DNA of 25,864 bases from a virus. Below the pieces are notes generated by a model. It saw only the letters and a list, made by a program, of their open reading frames with translations. It was not told the DNA's origin and searched no databases. The position numbers were made by a program, and so were the translations under genes. Position 1 is the stretch's first letter, and each line of letters starts with the position of its first letter. Below, one piece after another: positions 15,691 to 22,545 of the stretch. The stretch covers positions 1 through 25,864 of the IMG/VR virus record IMGVR_UViG_3300028392_000266. One strand, written 5' to 3'.

Positions 15691-18441
15691 TTATATATTA
15701 GATGTTTGTGGATGAGGAATATTTGAAAAAGTATGAACGGTGCATTTATTATCTATAAGTCTTGCTCTTCCTACTGATTGAACTAAATGAACTATAGATT
15801 CATAACTACTAATATCTTCTATATCTTTATTAGAATAGCCTATATTACAGTAAATAATACCTGATGTTTCTTTCTTAATTTTACGAGGTGCAATTTCTGT
15901 AATATCTTTCTTTTCTAAAGCACAATATACAAGGTGTGGATTCATTGGATTGCTTAAATATGTGCCTATAATAGCCATATCTAAACCTTTAAACTTGTTT
16001 ATACCTAATTCATTACCATATGTGCATATAACTTCTATACCTTCTTTTTCAAACTTCTCTTTATATGATTTATAAGTAATAATTTTGTTAATATTCAATC
16101 TCTTCAATTCATTAATAATAGTAGTGAATCCTTCTACTGTTTCTAAATAGTTCTTGTAACAAGGTAATTCGTGATGATGTATTATTTCTCCTAACAACTC
16201 TGTATTTGGTATTTCTATATTAGTGAATGGGACTGATACACACATATTTAATATCTTTGTTAAATTAGGAGTTGCTGTTAGCATTATTAACTTCTTATCA
16301 GCTGCTACTAACTTATTTACTGTATATATGAATATATCATTATCTACTCTACATAATGATTGAGCAATTGCTAACATATCAAGTTGTGATGTGATTTTAT
16401 GTTCTAATTTAAGTTCTGTTAAATTTTCTATATCTTTACTTCCTAATTCTAATCTTGTATATCTATATTTATGAGGTGCGTGACATATTGCTGATTGCAT
16501 TGCTTCCATCAATCCTGGATTACTTGTTGTATCTCTTGTCTTCTCATATATTAATTGTGCTTGTTGTGTAGTTATGGTTAATACGTGTTGTGCTGTTTTA
16601 CATATATCTTCATCAATTATAATAGTTTCTATACCTTTAAAGTGATTAGGTTGCATTCTTAATAGAAAAGCGTGTGTGCATACTATTTTATTATGAGTTC
16701 TTGCTAATATTCTTGTTTCTTTATGTTCTTCTATTTCAAATAGTATTTGATTGTAGTATTCATTATTATCTAATTCATAATTCTGTGCTATAAAATCTGC
16801 TGCTTTATCTACTATTTTAATTAGTTGTTTATAATCACCTATTGCTTCACATTGCTTTGCTTGAACTTCTAATTCAAATAACTCTTTAATAAATGGCTTA
16901 TTACAATATAAAGTAGGTCTTGCTATTATATAAACTACATCTGTATGACCTTTTTGTATTAATTCATCTAATGTTTCTTGACACTTTTCGTGTGTAGGTA
17001 ATGCTATCAATTGACCTTTATCAAAGTTTTCTATAGTTTGTTGTGATTTTCCTAATCCTGTAGGACAAGTGATTAAAGTTGCTTTTGTATTATTATGTAA
17101 TGTTTCTTTGTATGAGGTAGATAATATTAATCTTGCTTGTTCTTTGCTAATTACATCCAAATCTTCTTTTCTATATACTATATTAGCTCTTGATTGACCC
17201 ATATATGCCATTATCTTCTTATCTGAATTACCAAACTTACTACTATTACATTCATTATAATATGGACAATTGTTTTGACAATAAAATGGTGCTGAATTCT
17301 TCTTTTGCATATCATATAATATTTGCATTCTATTGTCTATTCTCCATTCTGCTGAATGTTCTCTATCTGATTCCATATTAGCTTCTAATATTTGTAAGAA
17401 CTTTTTGCTTCCTCCTTCTATTCTTGCGAATTGACTTGCTAAAAACATTGATGTAGTTCTATCAAATCCATTATGTTCACCTTTAATTAATTCTCTATAG
17501 TATTTACAATTACCTTGTAATGCTTCAAATGAGTAGTTAGTTATTAAGTCTATATCACTATGCTCTCTATTAGTTCCTACATCTACTTTACCTTTTTTAT
17601 CAGTAGGGCAATATTTGTATGTGTTATTATCAATATGGTATCTAAAATTTAAGTGGCTGAAAGTCGCTTGTAGGGCAGATTCTGGGACTTTTTTATCAGT
17701 TTTTACCGAAGCTACCATTACTCCTATATATATATTAATAGGAGTAATGGTGGTATCGGTGTTTTTGATACTTTTTTGCTTCAAACCTTGATAACTACTG
17801 GCTTCAAGGGCATTAAAAATTATATCCAAATTACCATTAAATATGTTAATTCCTGTCTTTCTACTAATATTACTTAAAATATCTGCCTTTTTATCCTTAT
17901 GTGATTTATCTATATTAGTTTGAAAGGCTATTACCATATTATAAACACTTAAAGGAGTAGTATGAACAATTGCCCCTTTCTTATCTGTTCCAAACCATAA
18001 TCTTGAACAATCAATTGCATTCATATCTCCATCAACAGTTTTAGTAGCAATATAAGTCATAACTTCGTGAACTCTTAATTCAGTGCATACTTCAGGATAT
18101 ATCCAAATTAGACGATATTTAGGCTTTTTAGGAGTATGTGAAGCACTATAGTACCAAGCATTCGGTAGTATGCCTAATTCCTTACATTCTAATAGCATTG
18201 CTGATATATCTTTATCTGAATTATCTACATCTACTACTAATAATTCTGTAGATTCAAAATTTTCTTTACATCTCTTACCATTAAAACAACTTGAACTCCA
18301 AGATTTAGAATTAGTAGTATGTTTCATTAACTCTTGTAAGTTCATTTCTACATTATGTAAATCATTAGATATTTGACCAATGATTCCTACTTTAGTATCT
18401 TTTTTCTTTAAATATTTAATATTACTAATAGATATCTTCAT
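15691..18441 (-). CDS. Primase-polymerase / SF2 helicase replication protein
   Basis: The 916-aa protein is the only replication enzyme in the window. The N-terminal part (about 65-165) has archaeo-eukaryotic-primase motifs: hydrophobic-DVD at D71 and D73, S-A-S-H ending at H102, then YRLIW, and an acidic D144 with R147 (IDCSRLWFG). A middle part has four cysteines (C312, C388, C392, C398), a possible Fe-S or zinc site. The C-terminal half is a superfamily 2 helicase: Walker A CPTGLGKS (459-466), DEDI at 610-613, TATP at 722-725, and QSVGRAR at 888-894. ATG follows AAGGAG with 8 bases. Likely role: initiation and unwinding at the adjacent repeat region. Assignment is from motifs. Confidence 0.85.
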   Translation of the reverse strand: MKISISNIKYLKKKDTKVGIIGQISNDLHNVEMNLQELMKHTTNSKSWSSSCFNGKRCKENFESTELLVVDVDNSDKDISAMLLECKELGILPNAWYYSASHTPKKPKYRLIWIYPEVCTELRVHEVMTYIATKTVDGDMNAIDCSRLWFGTDKKGAIVHTTPLSVYNMVIAFQTNIDKSHKDKKADILSNISRKTGINIFNGNLDIIFNALEASSYQGLKQKSIKNTDTTITPINIYIGVMVASVKTDKKVPESALQATFSHLNFRYHIDNNTYKYCPTDKKGKVDVGTNREHSDIDLITNYSFEALQGNCKYYRELIKGEHNGFDRTTSMFLASQFARIEGGSKKFLQILEANMESDREHSAEWRIDNRMQILYDMQKKNSAPFYCQNNCPYYNECNSSKFGNSDKKIMAYMGQSRANIVYRKEDLDVISKEQARLILSTSYKETLHNNTKATLITCPTGLGKSQQTIENFDKGQLIALPTHEKCQETLDELIQKGHTDVVYIIARPTLYCNKPFIKELFELEVQAKQCEAIGDYKQLIKIVDKAADFIAQNYELDNNEYYNQILFEIEEHKETRILARTHNKIVCTHAFLLRMQPNHFKGIETIIIDEDICKTAQHVLTITTQQAQLIYEKTRDTTSNPGLMEAMQSAICHAPHKYRYTRLELGSKDIENLTELKLEHKITSQLDMLAIAQSLCRVDNDIFIYTVNKLVAADKKLIMLTATPNLTKILNMCVSVPFTNIEIPNTELLGEIIHHHELPCYKNYLETVEGFTTIINELKRLNINKIITYKSYKEKFEKEGIEVICTYGNELGINKFKGLDMAIIGTYLSNPMNPHLVYCALEKKDITEIAPRKIKKETSGIIYCNIGYSNKDIEDISSYESIVHLVQSVGRARLIDNKCTVHTFSNIPHPQTSNI

Positions 18442-18446
18442 TTATT

Positions 18447-18588
18447 TTACTCCTTACTATCAATTGTAAACATACGTTCAATAATTAATCTCATATAATC
18501 TGATACTGTTCTGTTATCATTATTTGCTAATTTCTTAATATTGTTTAATACCTCTGGCTTAATCTTCACACAATAATTCTCTTCTCAT
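18447..18588 (-). CDS. RHH (CopG-like) protein with apparent +1 frameshift
   Basis: A frame from GTG 18569 to TAA 18447 encodes 40 residues forming almost a complete ribbon-helix-helix: VKIKPEVLNNIKKLANNDN, then RTVSDYMRLIIERMF. The frame is readable upstream as EENYC until a TGA, which supplies the missing part of the beta-strand. However, the good ribosome-binding site (GAGGAG) precedes ATG 18588, which is one base out of phase (ATG AGA A|GAG AAT TAT TGT). Deleting one A there would give MRENYCVKIKPEV. Either a recent indel, a sequence error or a +1 shift explains this; a weak GTG start is the alternative. It is the first gene after the operator-bearing leftward promoter and is probably autoregulatory. 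Confidence 0.6.
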
Positions 18589-18634
18589 TTTTATCAATCT
18601 CCTCTAACAAATTTTATTTTACTCTCTTACTATC

Positions 18635-18663
18635 ATTATAGCATATTTTGTAGATAATGTCTA
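18635..18663 (-). promoter_or_regulatory. Main leftward promoter (RHH and primase-helicase)
   Basis: On the minus strand, TAGACA (18658-18663; five of six to consensus) is followed by 17 bases and a perfect TATAAT (18635-18640) with the extended TG. It contains the exact TATGCTATAAT word found at rightward intergenic sites. This is the best sigma-A-type promoter in the window. Confidence 0.85.
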
Positions 18664-18665
18664 CA
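18649..18665. promoter_or_regulatory. Palindromic operator overlapping the leftward promoter
   Basis: TGTAGATAATGTCTACA is an inverted repeat with perfect 6-bp arms (TGTAGA / TCTACA) around a 5-base centre. It overlaps the -35 element and spacer, so a bound repressor would block transcription. The RHH protein encoded first in the operon, the second RHH protein or the XRE protein could be the ligand. Confidence 0.65.
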
Positions 18666-18854
18666 CTTTAAATAAATAAATAAATTAAAACCACTATGCT
18701 TATTAAGAGATACTATGCTTTTACTGTATTTAATTTTAGAAAGTACAGTTCCCCCAAAGTTAGGCAGATTAACTGGTTTAGAGTTTTTACTGTACTTACT
18801 ATACTTTTTTTATTAAAAATTAATAATATAGTATATACACCATACATATTAGAT

Positions 18855-18883
18855 ATATGTAAGCATATATAATATGTAAGCAT
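18855..18883 (+). repeat. Direct repeat ATATGTAAGCAT x2
   Basis: Two identical 12-mers at 18855-18866 and 18872-18883 have a 17-base period, within the AT-rich centre of the candidate origin. The 17-base spacing places both on nearly the same helical face offset, as for cooperatively bound sites. Confidence 0.7.
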
Positions 18884-18887
18884 CTAT

Positions 18888-18931
18888 TTTTTAGTATATT
18901 ATATATAAAGAAGTTAGAACTATACTAAAAA
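18888..18931. repeat. 11-bp perfect inverted repeat
   Basis: TTTTTAGTATA (18888-18898) and TATACTAAAAA (18921-18931) are exact reverse complements separated by 22 bases. The right arm overlaps a near-match of the ACTRTRCTT family and abuts the tandem AGCCCAGT pair at 18931-18946. It could be a cruciform or a binding site; there is no adjacent U-tract that would favour a terminator. Confidence 0.6.
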
Positions 18932-19015
18932 GCCCAGTAGCCCAGTTTGCTTACAGAGAGTAAGGATACAGGGTACTATGTTTATTTTAAAAGCACAGTA
19001 AAGCACAGTAGGCAT

Positions 19016-19046
19016 AAAAAAAGAAGTATCTAAATTAATAGATACT
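19016..19046 (-). terminator. Leftward terminator at the right edge of the origin region
   Basis: On the minus strand, AGTATCTA, a 6-base loop and TAGATACT form a perfect 8-bp stem (19025-19046). TTC and seven T residues follow (19016-19022). No leftward gene lies just upstream, so it would end either an antisense or small RNA, or stray transcription entering the repeat region. Confidence 0.65.
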
Positions 19047-19099
19047 CCGCATGATTTAAAAAATTATCCCTTACTATTATTATACTCCATAATTTACTA

Positions 19100-19114
19100 A
19101 TACGGAACTCGTAT
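19100..19114. promoter_or_regulatory. Palindromic operator-like site before rightward unit
   Basis: ATACG-GAACT-CGTAT is a perfect 5-bp inverted repeat, notable for its GC-containing arms in very AT-rich DNA. It lies about 25 bases upstream of a TATAAT (19139-19144) and 48 bases before the first rightward gene. It differs from the leftward operator, so a different regulator may bind. Confidence 0.45.
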
Positions 19115-19138
19115 AAATATAAAACTTTAATATATAGA

Positions 19139-19144
19139 TATAAT
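19139..19144 (+). promoter_or_regulatory. Putative -10 of the first rightward promoter
   Basis: A perfect TATAAT lies 18 bases before the GTG start of the 54-aa gene, with the ribosome-binding site GAGGTGAGG in between. No convincing -35 is seen (AT-rich bases only). The closeness to the gene leaves a very short leader, so this is tentative. Confidence 0.4.
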
Positions 19145-19161
19145 ATTATAGAGGTGAGGTA

Positions 19162-19326
19162 GTGAATAAGATAGAATGTAGTGCTAGGATTAAGTTTATG
19201 GAGTTTTTAAAGGGTAGTAGATTTGCTATGTTCAGTAATAAGTCTAATGAGGAGATATATACTTACTTTAGAGAGAGTGAACATAAGGGTATTAATGTAG
19301 AATTAGTAAAGAGAAGAAAATTCTAG
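19162..19326 (+). CDS. Small protein of unknown function (54 aa)
   Basis: Function is not recognised. GTG start at 19162 follows GAGGTGAGG at 19151-19159, and the stop TAG overlaps the AGGAGG site of the Rha gene, so it leads the rightward operon. The product is basic and mixed alpha/beta: MNKIECSARIKFMEFLKGSRFAMFSNK, then an EEIYTYFRESE helix, then a strand GINVELVKRRKF. Codon use (several GAG and AAG codons) is slightly less AT-rich than that of its neighbours. It could be a small early regulator; nothing more specific is visible. Confidence 0.65.
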   Translation: MNKIECSARIKFMEFLKGSRFAMFSNKSNEEIYTYFRESEHKGINVELVKRRKF

Positions 19327-19337
19327 GAGGATGAAGA

Positions 19338-20381
19338 ATGGCTAACGATTTAGTATTAATAAATAATAATAGACCAATCACTACATCAAGGATAATAGCT
19401 AAAGAATTTAATAAACAACATAAAAATATACTTAGAGATATAAGAAACCTTGAATCCAGTCCAGAATTTAACCAGCTCAATTTTGAACTGGTCGAATACA
19501 TAGATTCTAAAGGTGAATCAAGACCAGAATATTTAATTACTAAAGATGGATTTACTTTTTTATGTATGGGATTTACAGGAGAGAAAGCAGCAGAGTTTAA
19601 AGAAAAATATATTATAGCTTTTAATAATATGGAAGATAAGATAAATAACAATTATTTATTGACTAAATCTAAATATAATAAGAAGAAAATATGTAAAACT
19701 TTTATAACAGCAGATATAAATACTATACAACAGGAAGTATATAATGCTATAGAATATATTAAAGAAGAAAACAAACCTACAGAACAAGTTCAATTGATTA
19801 AATCTATTACTAAAGGATTAGACAAGAAGAAACAACTACTTGCTATTGACAATCTAGTGGCAAATATGGGGTATATCTATACGTTAGAACATGAATCACG
19901 TAAACTATTAGAACATAATACAAAGCTCCAGAATCGAATAAATGGAGGACAGAAGACAGCATTAAAGAAAGAGTTAAGAAAGACAAAAGAATATAATACT
20001 TTATTGACTGAAACTATAGAAGGTATAGAAGAACCACCTGATATCTCTGATTATAACCAAATAGATATACATGGCTTCTCTAATAACTTTATGTATAATA
20101 CCACAGGTAATAAGACATATAAGACTACTTATTATCAGAAATGGATAGATTCATTCCCTATACACCAGATAGTCCAACAAGAAGTAACAATAGATAGTAA
20201 ACTATACATATCTTTTATCTGTAAGGAATCTCTTGATATACATAATCTTACTAAAAGTTTTATAGATAGACTGGCTACTGTATTAGGCATAGATGATAAG
20301 ATATTCATTAATGTGGTAATAGCAAGACATTCTATATGTAATACATACCAAGAAGGTAAAATACTATATATAATAAAGTAG
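19338..20381 (+). CDS. Rha-family protein fused to a RusA-like domain
   Basis: Residues about 1-100 form a pRha domain: ITTSRIIAKEFNKQHKNILRDIRNL, then EYLITKDGFTFLCMGFTGEKAAEFKEKYIIAFN. This is the phage regulatory module first described in lambdoid phages. A helical linker (105-230) follows. From about 242 the sequence looks like RusA Holliday-junction resolvase: an N-terminal FSNNFMYNTTGNKTYKTTYYQKW, then LDIHNLTKSFIDRLATVLGIDDKIF (299-323), then a terminal QEGKILYII strand. In RusA the motif is DxDN..K...D....DD; here D300 is present, but the second acidic position is H302. K306, D310, D319 and D320 are retained. Activity is therefore uncertain. The AGGAGG site at 19325-19330 fixes the start. 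Confidence 0.75.
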   Translation: MANDLVLINNNRPITTSRIIAKEFNKQHKNILRDIRNLESSPEFNQLNFELVEYIDSKGESRPEYLITKDGFTFLCMGFTGEKAAEFKEKYIIAFNNMEDKINNNYLLTKSKYNKKKICKTFITADINTIQQEVYNAIEYIKEENKPTEQVQLIKSITKGLDKKKQLLAIDNLVANMGYIYTLEHESRKLLEHNTKLQNRINGGQKTALKKELRKTKEYNTLLTETIEGIEEPPDISDYNQIDIHGFSNNFMYNTTGNKTYKTTYYQKWIDSFPIHQIVQQEVTIDSKLYISFICKESLDIHNLTKSFIDRLATVLGIDDKIFINVVIARHSICNTYQEGKILYIIK

Positions 20382-20392
20382 AGGTGATAAAT

Positions 20393-20578
20393 ATGACAGG
20401 TCTACAGACAAAGAAAATAATAACTCTAACAGTAATAGGAACATACTGTTTATTATCATTAGGAAACTTCTATTATACACATAATATAGATTCAGGCTTT
20501 AGTAGTCTAGCTAGTATGATAATAGGTTTCTATTTCTCTAAGAATTCCCCTAATAATAGTGGTGATGGTTCTATATAA
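20393..20578 (+). CDS. Small membrane protein (61 aa), possible holin
   Basis: Two hydrophobic stretches are visible: about residues 9-28 (IITLTVIGTYCLLSLGNFYY) and 36-50 (FSSLASMIIGFYFSK), followed by a short polar tail, NSPNNSGDGSI. Two short membrane helices with both ends on the same side fit class II/III holin-like or other phage membrane proteins ending in a GFYFxK motif. Start is ATG 20393; the in-frame GTG at 20384 lies inside the ribosome-binding site GAGGTG. It sits before the terminase promoter and not beside the XhlA-like gene, so a holin role is only a possibility. Confidence 0.6.
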   Translation: MTGLQTKKIITLTVIGTYCLLSLGNFYYTHNIDSGFSSLASMIIGFYFSKNSPNNSGDGSI

Positions 20579-20612
20579 ATGATAGTAATTCTTGTCTATA
20601 TGTTAGTATATT

Positions 20613-20623
20613 TATGCTATAAT
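20613..20623 (+). promoter_or_regulatory. Extended -10 promoter before the terminase genes
   Basis: The exact word TATGCTATAAT, with TATAAT at 20618-20623 and the TG extension, lies about 40 bases before the small terminase start. TTGTCT at 20592-20597 resembles a -35 but is 20 bases away. Confidence 0.6.
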
Positions 20624-20666
20624 AGATATATAAGATAGTAATTATAGTATAAAAGGAAGTGACAAT

Positions 20667-21083
20667 ATGCTAAAACACCAACATTTATTGTTCGTTATTA
20701 AATTCTTAGAAACAAATAGTGCTAAAGATTCATATAAACATGCTTACCCACAAGCTAATGATAATACATGTAAGATTAACGGATGTAAATTACTATTAAG
20801 ACAAGATATAAAGGATTATATATCTGAACAACAAGAGATACTAAAGAATAAGTCATTAGTAGATAAAGAAGAATTACTACTAATAGCATTAAATATAGCA
20901 AGAGATTCAAGACAAGAAGGAACTAAACTTAAGGCAATAGATACTCTAAATAAGATGTTAGGCTATTATAGTCCAGTAGAATCAAAGACTAAAGCAGAAG
21001 TAGTTATAAGTAATCCTTTAGAACATCTAACTGATGAAGAATTAGATGCTATACTTACTAATGTAGGTGATACTAATGAATAG
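20667..21083 (+). CDS. Terminase small subunit
   Basis: The small terminase recognises the packaging site and regulates the large subunit. The 138-aa protein has an N-terminal helix-turn-helix-like region (FVIKFLETNSAKDSYKHAYPQANDNTCKINGCKLLLRQDIKDYI), which is the pattern of Terminase_2-type small subunits: a block like (Y/F)...N...A...AYP, then N-G-x-L-L-x-(R/N)-x-x-I-x-x-Y-I. A central oligomerisation helix and an acidic C-terminus (LEHLTDEELDAILTNVGDTNE) follow. Start has an AAGGAAGTG site. It overlaps the large subunit gene by 8 bases, the usual coupled arrangement. Confidence 0.82.
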   Translation: MLKHQHLLFVIKFLETNSAKDSYKHAYPQANDNTCKINGCKLLLRQDIKDYISEQQEILKNKSLVDKEELLLIALNIARDSRQEGTKLKAIDTLNKMLGYYSPVESKTKAEVVISNPLEHLTDEELDAILTNVGDTNE

Positions 21084-22521
21084 AGAAGATAAGATGAAAC
21101 TTATCTATGCTAAATTAGAGAAATCTATAAGAGAATCAAGAAAGTCATTCTGGACTTATTGTAAGACTATTAACCCTAAATTCTATAAAGATGATAGAGT
21201 ATACTTAAAGACTATCTGTGATACACTACAATCTCTATATGAACAAACATTAATAAATCCTACTACTAATAAACCATATAGATGTCTACAACTAAACTGT
21301 CCTCCAGGATTTGGTAAGAGTTATACTATGATACTATTTGCTCAATGGTTATTCGGTAATAATATAGATAATGAAGTTATAACAGTATCATATAATGAGA
21401 AACTATCTGAAGTATTTGGGAAGACAGTAAGAAATGGTATAGAAGCATTAAAGGATAAGACTAAAGGAGAAGTAAGTTTTAAAGATGTATTCCCTAATGT
21501 AAAGATTAAATATGGAGATGCTGCTAAATCATCTTGGGCATTAGAAGGTAGACACCACTCCTACTTAGCTACATCCTTTACAGGAACTTTAACTGGTATG
21601 AGAGGTAACTGTGGTATTATAGATGATCCTGTTAAGTCAGCAGAAGTAGCCTATAATGAACAAGAACTGGAAAATCAATGGGAATGGTATAAAGATACTT
21701 TCTTATCTCGTATGGTAGAAGGTGCTATACAGATAATAGTTCAAACAAGATGGTCTACTAAAGACTTATCAGGAAGACTATTAGAACTGGAACCTGATAA
21801 ATGGTATGTATTAAAGTTTGAAGCTTATGATGAAGATACAGATACTATGTTATGTGATGAACTAATGAGTAAGGAAACATATATAGATAAGAAGAGTAAA
21901 ACATCTGCTGATATATTCTTAGCTAATTATCACCAATTAACGGTAGATACTAAAGGTAAACTTTATTCTAAACTAAGAGATTATCAAACACTACCTACTA
22001 CAACAGAAACTATAGCTTATTGCGATACAGCAGATACAGGTAATGATTACTTATCTCTTGTTATAGCATCAATATATAAAGGTCAAGCATATATAAAAGA
22101 CATCTACTATACTAAGGAATCTATGGAGATAACAGAACCTATAGTAACTAAACTTCTATATGAACATAAAGTTAACACTTGCTATATAGAATCAAATAAT
22201 GGTGGTAGAGGATTCGCAAGGAATATAGAAAGACTATTATGGGATACCCACCACTCAAGACATACAAGAATAGAATGGTTCCATCAATCACAGAATAAAC
22301 AAGCAAGGATACTATCTAATGCTACTAATGTAATGAACAACATCTACTTTCCTATTAACTGGCAACAACAATATAAAGATGCCTATATAGCACTAAATAC
22401 TTATCAAAAAGAAGGTAAGAATAAACATGATGATTTCCCTGACACTCTTACTGGACTATATGAGAAGATGGGTAATAATACTGGAGGAGTATATAGTAAA
22501 AAATCTTTAGGTATTAGATAA
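21076..22521 (+). CDS. Terminase large subunit
   Basis: This is the packaging motor ATPase and nuclease. In the 481-aa product, Walker A is CPPGFGKS (75-82), Walker B is CGIIDDP (179-185), and a coupling-type motif QTRWSTKDL lies at 223-231. The RNase-H-like nuclease shows D317 (CDTAD), E372 (YIESNNGGRG) and an acidic cluster HDDFPD (451-456). All key residues are present. Start is taken at ATG 21076, with AGGTGA upstream; the in-frame GTG at 21067 is inside that site. It overlaps the small subunit gene. The portal gene does not follow; a promoter and the scaffold gene do. Confidence 0.93.
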   Translation: MNREDKMKLIYAKLEKSIRESRKSFWTYCKTINPKFYKDDRVYLKTICDTLQSLYEQTLINPTTNKPYRCLQLNCPPGFGKSYTMILFAQWLFGNNIDNEVITVSYNEKLSEVFGKTVRNGIEALKDKTKGEVSFKDVFPNVKIKYGDAAKSSWALEGRHHSYLATSFTGTLTGMRGNCGIIDDPVKSAEVAYNEQELENQWEWYKDTFLSRMVEGAIQIIVQTRWSTKDLSGRLLELEPDKWYVLKFEAYDEDTDTMLCDELMSKETYIDKKSKTSADIFLANYHQLTVDTKGKLYSKLRDYQTLPTTTETIAYCDTADTGNDYLSLVIASIYKGQAYIKDIYYTKESMEITEPIVTKLLYEHKVNTCYIESNNGGRGFARNIERLLWDTHHSRHTRIEWFHQSQNKQARILSNATNVMNNIYFPINWQQQYKDAYIALNTYQKEGKNKHDDFPDTLTGLYEKMGNNTGGVYSKKSLGIR

Positions 22522-22534
22522 TATATTTAGTAAT

Positions 22535-22545
22535 TATGCTATAAT
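22535..22545 (+). promoter_or_regulatory. Extended -10 promoter before scaffold and capsid genes
   Basis: The exact TATGCTATAAT word, with TATAAT at 22540-22545, lies between the terminase stop and the scaffold gene. It leaves a leader of roughly 55-60 bases. It would allow strong independent expression of the capsid genes. No good -35 is seen. Confidence 0.6.

Larger units (their letters stand above)
18693..19009. repeat. Iteron-like repeat family ACTRTRCTT
   Basis: Exact matches to ACTRTRCTT on the plus strand: 18693-18701, 18712-18720, 18789-18797 and 18798-18806 (the last two abut). On the minus strand: 18741-18749, 18991-18999 and 19001-19009. Near matches with one change lie at 18723 (ACTGTATTT), 18919 (ACTATACTA), 18975 (ACTATGTTT) and 18930-18938 on the minus strand (ACTGGGCTT). 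A further minus-strand copy at 18938-18946 has two changes. The density, with clustering in pairs, is far above chance by eye. Confidence 0.7.
18666..19060. other. Candidate replication origin (repeat-rich, gene-free)
   Basis: This stretch carries no plausible gene on either strand. It holds a family of 9-bp repeats of consensus ACTRTRCTT in both orientations, two copies of a 12-mer, an 11-bp inverted repeat, and long A/T runs between 18807 and 18910 that could melt easily. It lies between the two divergent operons and next to the primase-helicase gene. This resembles iteron-type plasmid and phage origins. Function is inference from the arrangement. Confidence 0.6.

Noticed and set aside
18693-19009. 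CRISPR-like array
   Set aside because: Repeats are 9-12 bases, in both orientations, with irregular spacing, and no cas genes are present.
19292-19651. 119-aa minus-strand frame opposite the Rha gene, which could have explained the leftward terminator at 19016
   Set aside because: It runs antisense to the conserved pRha domain, has no ribosome-binding site and no recognisable domain.
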